Shown here piece after piece: positions 31,733 through 40,980 of a stretch of DNA of 64,000 nt. Source of the stretch: Caldicellulosiruptor naganoensis (GTDB taxonomy: Bacteria; Bacillota; Thermoanaerobacteria; Caldicellulosiruptorales; Caldicellulosiruptoraceae). The DNA lies in NCBI RefSeq assembly GCF_026914285.1, contig NZ_CP113864.1, positions 1,581,001 through 1,645,000 on the forward strand, in the 5' to 3' direction. The translations under genes were made by a program, and so were the position numbers. Every line of letters begins with the position of its first letter. The stretch's first letter is position 1. Under the pieces are notes generated by a model. The model was not told where the DNA came from. It saw only the letters and a list, made by a program, of their open reading frames with translations, and searched no databases.

Positions 31733-32547
31733 CTTTTCACTTCACTCCCTCTTTGATATACTTCTTTGCAAATAAACAGTGTGCCAACATCTTTCCCTGC
31801 TAAGATATCCCTCAAAACTGATGGATTTTCTCCATTTGCAATTACCATAGGAATTTTATTTTGCATTGCAATCTTTGCCGCTTCAATTTTGGTTTGCATA
31901 CCACCAGTTGAGTTCAAAGACCCAGCTCCTCCTGCAATGCTCTCTATGTATGAGTCAATCTCAAAAACCTCTTTTATAAGCTCTGCATCCTTGTTCAGTC
32001 TTGGGTCACATGAATAAAGTCCGTCTATGTCAGAAAGAATTATCAGAAGGTCTGCACCAATTATTGTTGCAACATAGGCAGAGAGCGTGTCATTGTCGCC
32101 AAATTCAAGCTCTTCGATGGCAACAACGTCATTCTCATTTACAATTGGAATTGCACCAAACTTGAAAAGCTGCTCAAAAGTGTTTTTAACATTCAACATC
32201 TTTTTTTCCTCATCAACAACATCTTTTGTCAAGAGTACCTGGGCAACCACAACTCCATACTCACCAAAAAGCTTTTCGTAAATCTGCATTAAAATTCCCT
32301 GGCCAATAGCTGCAAGCGCCTGTTTTTCCTGGGTTGTTTTGTGATTTTTTGTAAGCCCAAGCCGCCCCAAGCCTGATGCAACAGCGCCAGATGTGACAAG
32401 CACAACGTCTCTTCCCTCATTTTTTATGTCAGAAAGAACTCTTGCAAGTTTCTCCAATCGCGAAAGATTTAGTTTGCCGGTTGGATATGTAACAGTGCTT
32501 GTTCCAACCTTAACTACAATCTTTTTGACATCAGCAAAATTCCTCAT
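31729..32547 (-). CDS. proB: Glutamate 5-kinase (short form)
   Basis: ProB phosphorylates glutamate to start proline synthesis. KKIVVKVGTSTV binds ATP, VVLVTSGAVASGLGRL binds substrate and VNENDVVA is conserved. At 272 residues it ends after the amino acid kinase domain and lacks the C-terminal PUA domain of E. coli ProB, as in several Clostridia. It is coupled to proA. Confidence 0.96.
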   Translation of the reverse strand: MRNFADVKKIVVKVGTSTVTYPTGKLNLSRLEKLARVLSDIKNEGRDVVLVTSGAVASGLGRLGLTKNHKTTQEKQALAAIGQGILMQIYEKLFGEYGVVVAQVLLTKDVVDEEKKMLNVKNTFEQLFKFGAIPIVNENDVVAIEELEFGDNDTLSAYVATIIGADLLIILSDIDGLYSCDPRLNKDAELIKEVFEIDSYIESIAGGAGSLNSTGGMQTKIEAAKIAMQNKIPMVIANGENPSVLRDILAGKDVGTLFICKEVYQRGSEVKR

Positions 32548-32564
32548 TAGCCTGCCCCCAGTAC

Positions 32565-32867
32565 CTATTCTTTTTCTATTTTAAAATCTTCAGGGGATTT
32601 GTTAAAATATACATGATACTTATTATCTTCTTCGACGATGTAAAAATCTGTCTGTGTAACTAAATCGATATTGATTCTTCTTAGAAGTTCTTCTTGGATA
32701 ATTGTGGCAATGTTTGGTATATACTTTTTTATGTCATTTTCATCAAGGCTTTTTACATAGATTGGAAGCTTTCCTTTTTGCGGTTTGTATATTTCTACAT
32801 TGATAATTCCTGGCGATACAGGTTTGTCTGTGGGATATAGAAGCTTTGTGTTATAAAGTGCTTCCAT
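32565..32867 (-). CDS. Hypothetical protein upstream of proB
   Basis: The 100-residue protein (MEALYNTKLLYPTDKPVSPGIINVEIYKPQKGKLPIYVKSL...) shows alternating strands and helices and no transmembrane segment. I do not recognise a family. It ends 17 bases before proB and has no separate terminator, so it is likely the first gene of the proBA operon. A conserved PIYVKSLDENDIKKYIPNIATIIQEELLRRI segment suggests a folded cytoplasmic protein. Confidence 0.65.
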   Translation of the reverse strand: MEALYNTKLLYPTDKPVSPGIINVEIYKPQKGKLPIYVKSLDENDIKKYIPNIATIIQEELLRRINIDLVTQTDFYIVEEDNKYHVYFNKSPEDFKIEKE

Positions 32868-32986
32868 TGCCTCTTTCCCCCTGCTAAAATTTAAAAATAG
32901 ACCTTCCTCCTTTTTATTCTACCAAATTGTATGCGCGCATTCAAAGGTTTTTGAAAAAATGATGTAAAGAAAGGAGAAAAACCAAA

Positions 32987-33541
32987 ATGAGAACCTTCAT
33001 TGGAATTGATTTCCCAAGAAAGCTAAAAGAGCAAATAGTCGAAGCACAGAGCTATTTAAAATCAATCAGTAAAAAAGGAAGGTGGAAGTACATCGATAAC
33101 TTTCATCTTACTTTAAAATTCTTAGGTGAGATAGAATATGACCATGTTGAGAAGATTAAAGAGGTGTTAACAAAGAATTTAGAAGGTTTTTCTTCTTTTT
33201 CACTTAAGATTTTCTCTTGTGGATATTTCAAAGGAAGCAAAAACGCTTTGCGTGTTGTATATTTAAAGCCAGATGGTGATTTAGATAAGTTAAATAATCT
33301 TTATCAAATAGTGGAAGACTCTCTTTATTCAATCGGTTTTGAAAAAGAAAAAAGAGACTATACTCCTCATATAACAATTGCTCAGGATGTTATTTTGGAT
33401 GAGTCTTTTGACAAGTTCAAGCAGTACGTTGAAAACTACAAATTTGACCTAATTCCTGTTGAAAGTGTTATTTTATTTTTAAGCGAAGAGATTGATAGAA
33501 AAAGAGTCTACACACCACTTTTTGAGATAAAGCTAAAGTAA
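32987..33541 (+). CDS. thpR: RNA 2',3'-cyclic phosphodiesterase (2H family)
   Basis: The 184-residue protein has the two diagnostic HxTx motifs, HLTLKFLGE (about 41-49) and HITIAQD. The ThpR/LigT family opens 2',3'-cyclic phosphates on RNA ends and can ligate tRNA halves in vitro. AAAGGAG lies upstream of the ATG. It is divergent from the proBA operon and is followed by an MFS gene on the same strand. Confidence 0.92.
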   Translation: MRTFIGIDFPRKLKEQIVEAQSYLKSISKKGRWKYIDNFHLTLKFLGEIEYDHVEKIKEVLTKNLEGFSSFSLKIFSCGYFKGSKNALRVVYLKPDGDLDKLNNLYQIVEDSLYSIGFEKEKRDYTPHITIAQDVILDESFDKFKQYVENYKFDLIPVESVILFLSEEIDRKRVYTPLFEIKLK

Positions 33542-33585
33542 GTAAATTTAATAAAAAATTTTTAGAAAGGACTGAGGATTTTAAT

Positions 33586-34761
33586 ATGCAAAAGACACAG
33601 GGCAGCGTTAGACTTGCATTCTCAGCTATTTCACTTTTTATATTGGCAAATGCATTTATGGGAATTGGTGGTGGGATTAATGACACTATCTTTAACAACT
33701 ATATTGCAGCAACTTTTAAAATTTCACCTGTGGCACGAGGTGTGCTTGAGTTTCCTCGCGAGACACCAGGGTTTTTGATAATCTTTTTAATAGGCTTTTT
33801 ATACTTCCTTGGGGATTTGAGAGTAAGCATCATAGCAACACTTCTTTGCTCTGTATCTCTGGTTGGACTTGGCTATTTTGCGCCAAGCTTTGCTCTTTTG
33901 ATTTTATGGACAGCTTTTTACAACACAGGCACCCACCTTAACATGGTTTTGACATCAAGCATTGGAATGGCACTTTCAAAAGAAGACTCTTACGGCAAAA
34001 CCTTAGGGCTCATTGGCTCTGTTTCAACCGCCGCTGCAGTTATTGGTTATTTCACTGTCATGGTAGGGTTTAAATTTCTCAATTTTTCATTCAAAACAGC
34101 CTACCTCATTGCTGCAGTGATGTACATCCTTGCTGCAATATTTTTGATGCCAATCAAAATGCCAAATGTGAGAAATCACAAAGGTCTAAAGTTTGTAATC
34201 AAAAAAGATTACTGGCTCTACTATGTTCTTTCTATCTTCTTTGGTGCAAGAAAGCAGATTTTTATCACATTTGCTCCTTGGGTGTTGATTAAGATATTTA
34301 AACAGCCTGTTTCAAATTTTGCTCTGGTTGGAATAATCTGCTCCATTTTAGGAATTGGGTTTAGAAACGTTATAGGCAGGCTTATTGACAAGCTTGGTGA
34401 AAAGAAAGTTTTGACATTTGATGCGATTGTCATTTTCTTAATTTGTATAGGATATGCTATGACCGAGAACATAAAGATAAAAAGCTTGGCTTTGGGCTTG
34501 GCATATGCGTGTTATATAATTGATAATCTAATGTTTGCAACATCAATGGCAAGGTCAACGTACATAAAGAAAATTATAAAACATCCTGATGATTTGACTC
34601 CAACTCTTTCAACAGGCACAAGCATGGACCATGCAGTTTCTATGAGCCTTCCTGTGCTATCTGGCTTTTTGTGGAATAAGTTCGGGTATGAATATGTGTT
34701 TTTACTTGCAGCTCTCTTTGCCCTGGGGAATTTGTATTTTGTGAGGAAGATAGAAATTTGA
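33586..34761 (+). CDS. MFS-family transporter
   Basis: The 391-residue protein has about 11-12 hydrophobic segments and no soluble domain. The start LAFSAISLFILANAFMGIGGGINDTIFNNYIA and the central loop (MPIKMPNVRNHKGLKFVIKKDYWLYY) separate two six-helix halves. The G-RLIDKLGEKKVLTFDA segment in the second half corresponds to an MFS loop motif. The substrate is unknown. Confidence 0.85.
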   Translation: MQKTQGSVRLAFSAISLFILANAFMGIGGGINDTIFNNYIAATFKISPVARGVLEFPRETPGFLIIFLIGFLYFLGDLRVSIIATLLCSVSLVGLGYFAPSFALLILWTAFYNTGTHLNMVLTSSIGMALSKEDSYGKTLGLIGSVSTAAAVIGYFTVMVGFKFLNFSFKTAYLIAAVMYILAAIFLMPIKMPNVRNHKGLKFVIKKDYWLYYVLSIFFGARKQIFITFAPWVLIKIFKQPVSNFALVGIICSILGIGFRNVIGRLIDKLGEKKVLTFDAIVIFLICIGYAMTENIKIKSLALGLAYACYIIDNLMFATSMARSTYIKKIIKHPDDLTPTLSTGTSMDHAVSMSLPVLSGFLWNKFGYEYVFLLAALFALGNLYFVRKIEI

Positions 34762-34916
34762 AAGGAGGGGATTTTAAACATGATGGAATATTATCCTGAG
34801 GTTGTTCAGGTTATACCTACAGAAGACTATAAAGTTTATATTTACTTTGATGATGGTAGCATAAAACTCTTTGATGCATCAAGTCTTCTTGAAAAGGGTG
34901 AATTTCAAAGACTTAA

Positions 34917-34931
34917 AGACAAAAAGTTTTT
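34917..34931. repeat. 15-bp target-site duplication, left copy (IS copy B)
   Basis: AGACAAAAAGTTTTT recurs at 36914-36928 on the other side of the element. Confidence 0.92.
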
Positions 34932-36913
34932 CTTGACTTTGTCAGTTTGAAGCTCAAAAAGCTTGGGAGGACTGGGATTGACAAAATATGGACCTCAATT
35001 TTGTCACTACATCATTTGCTAATACCAATAAATTCTAAGCCTTCCTCATATGTCATGAAGTTTTTTGGACCCTTTATCTTCATTACATTCAGTATATCTC
35101 CAGCTTCTCCCTCAATTTTTTGCTTTATCAAATATTTCTTCCCTTTTATCTCTATTTCAAAAAAGTTCATTGAATATATTGCTTCCATTATCCTTTCACT
35201 ACTTATTCCTTTACCTTTTCTCCTCAAAATATATTCCAATGTCCTTTGCAGTAAAAATGCCAAAAAACATATCACAAAATGTCCTTTTATTCTGCTTTCT
35301 GTAAAGTGATATATCGGTCGCACTTCTAAACAGCTTTTCATTACTCTGAATGACTGTTCTATCTTCCATAAATCGTGATATGCTCCTAAAACCTCTTCTA
35401 CATCCATATCCTTTTTGCTCGTTTGAATTGCATAATAACCGTCAAATTTCTCATCTCGTTTTATCGTTTCCTCATCCAATACATATTCTTCTGATTTTGA
35501 TTTCTTCTTCAAATATTTCCTTGCACCTTTCTTTTCTAAGGCTGTTATGCTTCCTTTGTTCTCTAAAAGCTCTTTGGCTTTTCTTACCAATCTCTCTCTG
35601 TCTTCTTTGTCTTTCTTGGCTCTCTTGCTTGAATACGTTATTATCAAATTCTCTTCTATTTTGAACTCTTTACCCTCTTCATCCTTGACAATATTTGTTC
35701 TTTCCAATACCTTATATTTGAATTCATCACCATAAATTTCTTCAGCATTCAAACATCTTTTGCCATCAAGTCTTTTATATCCTTCTTCATTAAAAACTTC
35801 ATCTAAAATTTCTTTACTTGCATTCTTTAATCTGCTTGCTACTATATAGTCGTACCCAGCTTCTTTTATCATCTTTAAATTTATTCTGCTGTTAAGCCCT
35901 TTGTCTGCTACTATTATTATCTTATCTATACTAAATTTTTCCTTCAGCTTCCTCAGTATCTTTACCATCGTCTTGCTATCTATCGTATTACCAGGAAAAA
36001 GTTCATACCCTATCGGTCTGCCTTCTTTGTCCACCAAAAGCCCTAATACAACTTGCACTTCATTTACCTTGTTGTCTTTGCTAAACCCAAAATTTTTAAG
36101 TTCATCCGCTCTACAACTCTCAAAGTATATTGTCGTCACATCATAAAACACTACATCAACTACCATCTTAAATAAGTCTTTATTTCTCTGATACAGGTAT
36201 GTCTCTAAATCTTCTTTTACACTGTCAAGAAAATCTAAACACCTGTACAATTGATTCAAATCTATATCCTCTTCAAATCCAAAATATTTGCTTCTCTGAT
36301 GATAAGTTCTTAGTTTGCTCATTGGCTCTATCAATCTCTGTATGGTCATTAAAAAACTTACTTTGTCTACATCAAATTTTATCTTTCTCTCTTTTGCTGC
36401 TTTCCCTTTTAAAAACTTATCAATTTCAAGCTCCTGCCATAACTTTCTGTATACAATGTATCCCCAGTTTTTTACAACTGCATCCGAAATATCTTCTTCA
36501 GATTCAATAGTAACAGCTTTTGCATTCTCAGTAGTTGTTTCAGCGACAATATCAGATAGTTTTTTTACAATGTTTTTAAAAGCGGGGTCATCTTTGAGAA
36601 TATCAAGTCTACCAAAGTTAAATAGTACTCTTTGCTTTACTTTACCATTTTCACGGTAATTTTCGACTAACCTAACATACTGATAACCGCCAGCATTAGT
36701 AATTTTGACAAACATATGGCAACTCCTTGAAGATAGTTTGTTATATTGTACCACAAAATATTTAAAAAGTCAAGCAAATTCAGTATATATTAAGCTAAAA
36801 TTTGTCCCTACATTTTTTAAAATTTTTTATTTTTCTCTTCTTGAAACCCGCATAAATTAAGACTTTGTTATTTTTTGTTAGCTCAAAAACACCTCTTAAC
36901 TGACAAAGTCAAG
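34932..36913 (-). mobile_element. IS1634-family insertion sequence, copy B (1982 bp)
   Basis: It has the same ends, length and orientation as copy A, and its reading frames translate identically. Its target duplication is 15 bp, against 30 bp for copy A, showing variable-length duplication by one element. It interrupts a DUF2442 gene. Because copies A and B are direct repeats, recombination between them would remove about 33.6 kb. Confidence 0.95.
35012..36715 (-). CDS. IS1634-family DDE transposase (copy B)
   Basis: It is identical in translation to the transposase of copy A, with the same preferred ATG (36715, AAGGAG upstream), the same catalytic motifs (FYDVTTIYF, VADKGLNS, YHDLWKIEQSFR) and the same promoter (-35 at 36768-36773, -10 at 36745-36750). 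No damage is seen, so both copies should make active enzyme. Confidence 0.93.
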   Translation of the reverse strand: MFVKITNAGGYQYVRLVENYRENGKVKQRVLFNFGRLDILKDDPAFKNIVKKLSDIVAETTTENAKAVTIESEEDISDAVVKNWGYIVYRKLWQELEIDKFLKGKAAKERKIKFDVDKVSFLMTIQRLIEPMSKLRTYHQRSKYFGFEEDIDLNQLYRCLDFLDSVKEDLETYLYQRNKDLFKMVVDVVFYDVTTIYFESCRADELKNFGFSKDNKVNEVQVVLGLLVDKEGRPIGYELFPGNTIDSKTMVKILRKLKEKFSIDKIIIVADKGLNSRINLKMIKEAGYDYIVASRLKNASKEILDEVFNEEGYKRLDGKRCLNAEEIYGDEFKYKVLERTNIVKDEEGKEFKIEENLIITYSSKRAKKDKEDRERLVRKAKELLENKGSITALEKKGARKYLKKKSKSEEYVLDEETIKRDEKFDGYYAIQTSKKDMDVEEVLGAYHDLWKIEQSFRVMKSCLEVRPIYHFTESRIKGHFVICFLAFLLQRTLEYILRRKGKGISSERIMEAIYSMNFFEIEIKGKKYLIKQKIEGEAGDILNVMKIKGPKNFMTYEEGLEFIGISK

Positions 36914-36928
36914 AGACAAAAAGTTTTT
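36914..36928. repeat. 15-bp target-site duplication, right copy (IS copy B)
   Basis: Exact repeat of 34917-34931, directly outside the right IS end and within the DUF2442 gene. Confidence 0.92.
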
Positions 36929-37103
36929 TATGGAAAGGTGCACAGTTTTAAATGGCACACTTGCATGGGATGTGAGTGGAAACTACGATGAGGCGACCTG
37001 TCTTGATTTAGACCCACTTGTTTTGTATCAGACCTGTCCTGATGTTGACGAACCAGAATGGTTGTTTAAACAAAGTGAAGACAAAAATACTAAATAGCAA
37101 AGA

Positions 37104-37158
37104 AAAAGGGTCCCTCTTCTTTGTTGGTTCTGATTTGTTAAAGTAAAGGAGCCCTTTT
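37104..37158. terminator. Hairpin between the DUF2442 gene and the flagellar operon
   Basis: AAAAGGGTCCC pairs with GGAGCCCTTTT with one mismatch and a long loop, and T runs follow on the plus strand. It probably ends the plus-strand transcript and overlaps the end of the convergent flgN-like gene. Confidence 0.5.
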
Positions 37159-37621
37159 ATTCCTTTTTGTCAAATCCAGAATGATAGTCTATTTGTTTAT
37201 AAGATGTATAATCTTTTATAGCCTCTTTTTTGTATCTAAGAGTTTTTATAGTCCTTTTTACCTCATCAAACTTTGCTCGAATTAGAATGCTATTTTTCTC
37301 ATCAATCTCTTTTATTACTTTTAATTTCTCCATAATTGATGAAGTCAAGCTCTTGAGCAAAATCCCTGTCTCTTTGTCTATATCAGTTATCTCATCAAAG
37401 CTTTTGATATTTTTTGCCTTTTTTATCCCCTCAAACTCCTTTATAAACTCATCGTCAAGGATATTTATCCTTTCAATTAGCTTTGCTTTCTTATCAACAA
37501 TTTCAGATAATTCATCAAAATTGTCATTTAAAATATATTCTTGTTGAAGATTTGTAAGCTCTAAAAACTTATCAACAAGCTTTTCCTTTTCTTCAAGAAG
37601 ATTTATCAATTTTTCATACAT
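37157..37621 (-). CDS. FlgN-like flagellar export chaperone (second copy)
   Basis: The 154-residue protein is all helical (MYEKLINLLEEKEKLVDKFLELTNLQQEYILNDNFDELSEIVDKKAKLIERINILDDEF), matching the FlgN layout of a long coiled coil with the ELSEIVDKK-type segment. A TTG at 37630 is in frame, but the ATG at 37621 is the better start. It is the last gene of flaG-fliD-fliS. A separate FlgN lies at 62765-63253 next to flgK and flgL. This one might serve FliD or the FliS pathway (compare FliT), which is inferred. Confidence 0.65.
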   Translation of the reverse strand: MYEKLINLLEEKEKLVDKFLELTNLQQEYILNDNFDELSEIVDKKAKLIERINILDDEFIKEFEGIKKAKNIKSFDEITDIDKETGILLKSLTSSIMEKLKVIKEIDEKNSILIRAKFDEVKRTIKTLRYKKEAIKDYTSYKQIDYHSGFDKKE

Positions 37622-37635
37622 AAACCCCAACCCTT

Positions 37636-38013
37636 TTACTTATTTTTTTGCTGTCTTGCAATCTTAATTGCCTCTGCCCAAGTATTTCGCATCTCCTCAA
37701 CAATTTCAAGAGCTTCTTGTAAATATTTCTTATCTTTTTTAAGATTTGCTTGAATAAGCCATCTGTAGATAAAATCGTATAGGCTCATCAAATTTTTTGA
37801 AATCTCATAACTCATATCAAGTGTTGACATAAGCTCTGTGATGATATTTTCGGCTTTTATAATGTTCTCATTTGCCTTGTCAAGCTTTTTTTCATCAATT
37901 GCTTGCATTGCAGCTTTAATAAACCTAATACAACCATCATATAGCATTAAAGTTAGTTCTTCAGGTGGTTTTGTCATTATAACCTCTTCTTGATATCTTG
38001 CTGCAGCATCCAT
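37636..38013 (-). CDS. fliS: Flagellar export chaperone FliS
   Basis: The 125-residue helical protein binds the flagellin C-terminus and prevents early polymerisation. AARYQEEVIMTKPPEELTLMLYDGCIRFIKAA is the family signature, and SLYDFIYRWLIQANLKKD is the third helix. It follows fliD by 97 bases. Confidence 0.95.
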   Translation of the reverse strand: MDAAARYQEEVIMTKPPEELTLMLYDGCIRFIKAAMQAIDEKKLDKANENIIKAENIITELMSTLDMSYEISKNLMSLYDFIYRWLIQANLKKDKKYLQEALEIVEEMRNTWAEAIKIARQQKNK

Positions 38014-38110
38014 AAAATCTCTTCCCCCTCATATTTTTTAAACTTGAAGTTTTTGTTTCTCCTCTATGTTTTATTTAACACTTCTATTGTTCGAACTTTT
38101 GTCATCTTCA

Positions 38111-39736
38111 TTACTTACCACTGAATTGTTGAGAAAGCCATGAGCTTTGTGTATTCATTTGAGCAATCAGTCGTTCAAGCTGAGTAAATTGTCTGTAGTA
38201 TCTATCCTCTATTTGTTTTAATCTTTCTTGTTCAGCATTCATTTGATCTGCAATGCTTCTTAATTGTTTACCAATATAGCTGTTGGGATCATAATAATTT
38301 GTAAAGTAAGGCTTGCCTGCTATGTCATTAATTTTCTTCAAAGTATCATTTGCCAGCTTGTAAAATCTTTGTAAAATTCCTTGATTTTCTATTGGTGTAT
38401 CGGGATCTGAGTCGGTGTATGTGAAAAGTTTTACAAATGCGTCTAAATTATTAGATATTGCTTCTCTAAGTTTGCCTTCGTCTCTTATATAAAGCTTCCC
38501 TTCTTTGCTCTCAAAGTAACTAAATGTTTCAATCCCTGCTTCTGTAATAACATCCAAACTTGAAGGAAGACCAGGTACTGCTTTATAGAGGTAATACCTT
38601 ATATTGTTCAGAAAACTGCTTAATATAGGGTCATTATTCAATAGTCCCTTTTTTGCTGCCTCTTCCCATTTTTTGATGTCCTCTTCTTTCATCTGAGCCT
38701 TTTGGTCTTCTGTGAGAGGTGGATAGTCTCTATTTCTTTTTTCTGTAATTTTGCTGTAAATCTTGCTAACTAGGTCATTATACTTATTTATAAAATCCTT
38801 TACATTATTTACAATCGCATCAATGTCTTTAGAGACAGTAAATCCCACTGTTGCCCCAGTCGTATCTTTATTCAACGTTATAACCATTCCTAAAAAACTA
38901 AATGAATTTCGGGAATATTTTAAATTTAAATAAGCAACATTTCTTGACAAATCGTTGATAGACACTTCTGCATTAGTTCCTCGTGTCCTACTATCTACCG
39001 TCAGATCTGATAAATTTGGGTCTCCACCAGTATCTAAGTTAAGTTCTATTAAACCAGTTTGTTTTGTGGTAACAAGAAGCTTTCCCAATGTCGAATCATA
39101 ATAAGCACTCACTGTGCCCGTAGAATTTAGTTTGGATACTATCTCTGCTGCAAAACTATTTGCATCAGAAAATTTTGTCACATCTATAGTAAGATAATCA
39201 GAGGTGGATGGTTGAGTAGTTGAAAGTTTTACTGTTACATAATCGAAGGTGTTTATATCGGCGTCTGTTTGAGTGCTAATACTGACATATAGTGTGCTGA
39301 TATTATTAGATTTTAGCTTATCAAAAGTTGCAGAAATATTTGAAAGCACCATCGTAGAAGGTTTTGCGATACTATTTATTGTTATTTCATAATTACCCTC
39401 TAAAGCATTGGCCGTTCCAGTAACATTTATATAGCCGCCATCAATTGCCGGACCTGTTGCTTTGAACTTAACAAAGTTACTTGAAAGCTTAAGATTAAAT
39501 ACATAATCTTTAAAACTTGAGATTTCTTTTGCCATATTCATATAATCTTCTCTTTGCCATTGAAGAAGCTGATGCTGCTGATATAGTTTATTATATCTTG
39601 CTTTCTGAATACTCATTAAGCCTTGTATAATTGAGTCTGTATCAAGCCCGCTGGCAAGTCCACCGATTCTTGTATAGTATTTGTATGCATTATAGGGATT
39701 TGTGTAACTTGTAGAACTTGTCGAGCCAACATTCAT
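38111..39736 (-). CDS. fliD: Flagellar hook-associated protein 2 (filament cap)
   Basis: The 541-residue protein has the FliD N-terminal domain (YTRIGGLASGLDTDSIIQGLMSIQKARYNKLYQQHQLLQWQREDYMN) and the C-terminal domain with coiled coils (IGKQLRSIADQMNAEQERLKQIEDRYYRQFTQLERLIAQMNTQSSWLSQQFSG). The middle region forms the cap domains. It is exported and caps the filament. It lies between flaG and fliS. Confidence 0.95.
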   Translation of the reverse strand: MNVGSTSSTSYTNPYNAYKYYTRIGGLASGLDTDSIIQGLMSIQKARYNKLYQQHQLLQWQREDYMNMAKEISSFKDYVFNLKLSSNFVKFKATGPAIDGGYINVTGTANALEGNYEITINSIAKPSTMVLSNISATFDKLKSNNISTLYVSISTQTDADINTFDYVTVKLSTTQPSTSDYLTIDVTKFSDANSFAAEIVSKLNSTGTVSAYYDSTLGKLLVTTKQTGLIELNLDTGGDPNLSDLTVDSRTRGTNAEVSINDLSRNVAYLNLKYSRNSFSFLGMVITLNKDTTGATVGFTVSKDIDAIVNNVKDFINKYNDLVSKIYSKITEKRNRDYPPLTEDQKAQMKEEDIKKWEEAAKKGLLNNDPILSSFLNNIRYYLYKAVPGLPSSLDVITEAGIETFSYFESKEGKLYIRDEGKLREAISNNLDAFVKLFTYTDSDPDTPIENQGILQRFYKLANDTLKKINDIAGKPYFTNYYDPNSYIGKQLRSIADQMNAEQERLKQIEDRYYRQFTQLERLIAQMNTQSSWLSQQFSGK

Positions 39737-39750
39737 CTTTCATCATCTCC

Positions 39751-40149
39751 TTATCTTCTCTCATCCACAAAAATGCCTGCAAGCTCCCAAAGCTTTGCAA
39801 TTATATCTAATATCTTCTCTGGAGGTATTTCTCTTATTAGTTCATTTGTTTCTTTATCATATACTTTTACAACAATTTCATGTGTCTCCTTGTGTATTGA
39901 AAATTCAAGCCTTGTGTACTTCGCCTCAAACGCTTTATTTGCCTGGTTTATCATTTTAATAAGTGTATCTTCATCAAGCTCTTTTCTGCTGTTCTTGTCT
40001 GCAAGCTTATCATTAACTTCTTCTTTGTTTATACCCTTCTCTTCTTGCAAGTTAACTTCGATATTTTCAAGTTTTGTTCTGCTGTCTTGAACTCTTGAGA
40101 CTGTATTTGATATATCAACAGCTTTGACTCCAATGCTATCAACAACCAT
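39751..40149 (-). CDS. flaG: FlaG family protein
   Basis: The 132-residue protein has a disordered, charged N-terminal half and a C-terminal FlaG domain (LEFSIHKETHEIVVKVYDKETNELIREIPPEKILDIIAKLWELAGIFVDERR). In several bacteria FlaG affects filament length. It is the first gene of flaG-fliD-fliS-flgN-like, driven by a sigma-28-type promoter at 40187-40214. Confidence 0.92.
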   Translation of the reverse strand: MVVDSIGVKAVDISNTVSRVQDSRTKLENIEVNLQEEKGINKEEVNDKLADKNSRKELDEDTLIKMINQANKAFEAKYTRLEFSIHKETHEIVVKVYDKETNELIREIPPEKILDIIAKLWELAGIFVDERR

Positions 40150-40186
40150 TATCGTTTCCCTCTCTTTTTAGTCTTCTCTTATTATA

Positions 40187-40214
40187 TTATCGGTTGTGGA
40201 AAGGAAAAAGTTTA
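40187..40214 (-). promoter_or_regulatory. sigma-28 (FliA/SigD) type promoter of the flaG operon
   Basis: TAAA (40211-40214) and ACCGATAA (40187-40194) on the minus strand are separated by 16 bp, close to the TAAA-N15-GCCGATAA consensus. Confidence 0.85.
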
Positions 40215-40277
40215 ATGAGTGCTTTTTTTGCACTTTAGATTTGTGATAAAATATTTAGTAAGAACATTATAGATTTT

Positions 40278-40684
40278 GTGAGTGTGAACGTTTTGAAAAA
40301 AGAAGAAATAATTCAGTACTGGATTGATTCGGCACTTGACGATTACAAGACCATGAAGCATTTATTTGAAAGTAAGGACTATCTTTGGCGTTTATTTATG
40401 TGTCATATAATTGCCGAGAAATTATTAAAAGCTTTATATGTCAAAAATATTGAAACCATTCCTCCAAAAACACATGATTTATTGTTTCTTGCAAAGAAAA
40501 TACAACTTCCTTTGGACACTTCTATGGCAGATTTTTTGACCTTCTTACAACTTTTAATATAAATACAAGGTATCCCGATTATAAAAGAGAATTTCACAAA
40601 AAATGCACACGAGAATATACACAAAATATAATTGAAAAAGTGGAGAATGTTATAGAATGGTTAAAAAGATTGATTCAAGAGTAA
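40278..40684 (+). pseudogene. HEPN-domain gene broken by a frameshift at a T6 tract
   Basis: The frame from GTG 40278 (YWIDSALDDYKTMKHLFESKDYLWRLFMCHIIAEKLLKALYVKN...PKTHDLLFLAKKI) stops early at 40562. From the T6 tract (40532-40537) the next frame continues with DLLTTFNINTRYPDYKREFHKKCTREYTQNIIEKVENVIEWLKRLIQE to TAA at 40682-40684. One extra T would join them into a normal HEPN protein of about 135 residues. The 3' end overlaps the nucleotidyltransferase gene by 28 bases. Real decay and sequence error are both possible. Confidence 0.8.
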
Positions 40685-40977
40685 AAAATACAATTATGGA
40701 GTATATTAGTAAACTCAAAAAAGAAATAAATGTTATTGATGTATATCTATTTGGTTCATATGCAAAAGGAAATTATCATAATGATAGCGACATTGATATT
40801 GCAGTAATTTCTGACCAGTTCAAAGGTGACTGCATTGAAGATAGATTATTATTAATGCGACTTAGAAGAGACATCGACCTTAGGATTGAACCCCATCCTT
40901 TTAGACCTGAAGATTTTACCGATGAGAATCCTTTTGTAAAAGAAATTAAAGAGTACGGAATTAGAATACCATATTAA
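40657..40977 (+). CDS. MNT-type nucleotidyltransferase (partner of the HEPN gene)
   Basis: The 106-residue protein has GS at 33-34 and Asp45/Asp47 in GSYAKGNYHNDSDIDIAVIS, the minimal nucleotidyltransferase signature. It overlaps the HEPN gene, which appears frameshifted. If the HEPN toxin is dead, this antitoxin-like gene is orphaned. It is unlike the pair at 29.7-30.4 kb in sequence and gene order. Confidence 0.85.
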   Translation: MVKKIDSRVKNTIMEYISKLKKEINVIDVYLFGSYAKGNYHNDSDIDIAVISDQFKGDCIEDRLLLMRLRRDIDLRIEPHPFRPEDFTDENPFVKEIKEYGIRIPY

Positions 40978-40980
40978 AAC

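Larger units (their letters stand above)
34780..37097 (+). pseudogene. DUF2442 protein gene interrupted by IS copy B
   Basis: The ATG at 34780 has AAGGAGGGG upstream and reads MMEYYPEVVQVIPTEDYKVYIYFDDGSIKLFDASSLL... to RLKDKKFF at the IS. Past the IS the frame resumes with MERCTVLNGTLAWDVSGNYDEATCLDLDPLVLYQTCPDV and stops at TAG 37095-37097. Removing the IS and one 15-bp repeat restores a protein of about 110 residues that fits DUF2442, a family often found as a small partner gene of DUF4160-type toxin-antitoxin pairs. No such partner is seen next to it. Confidence 0.88.
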
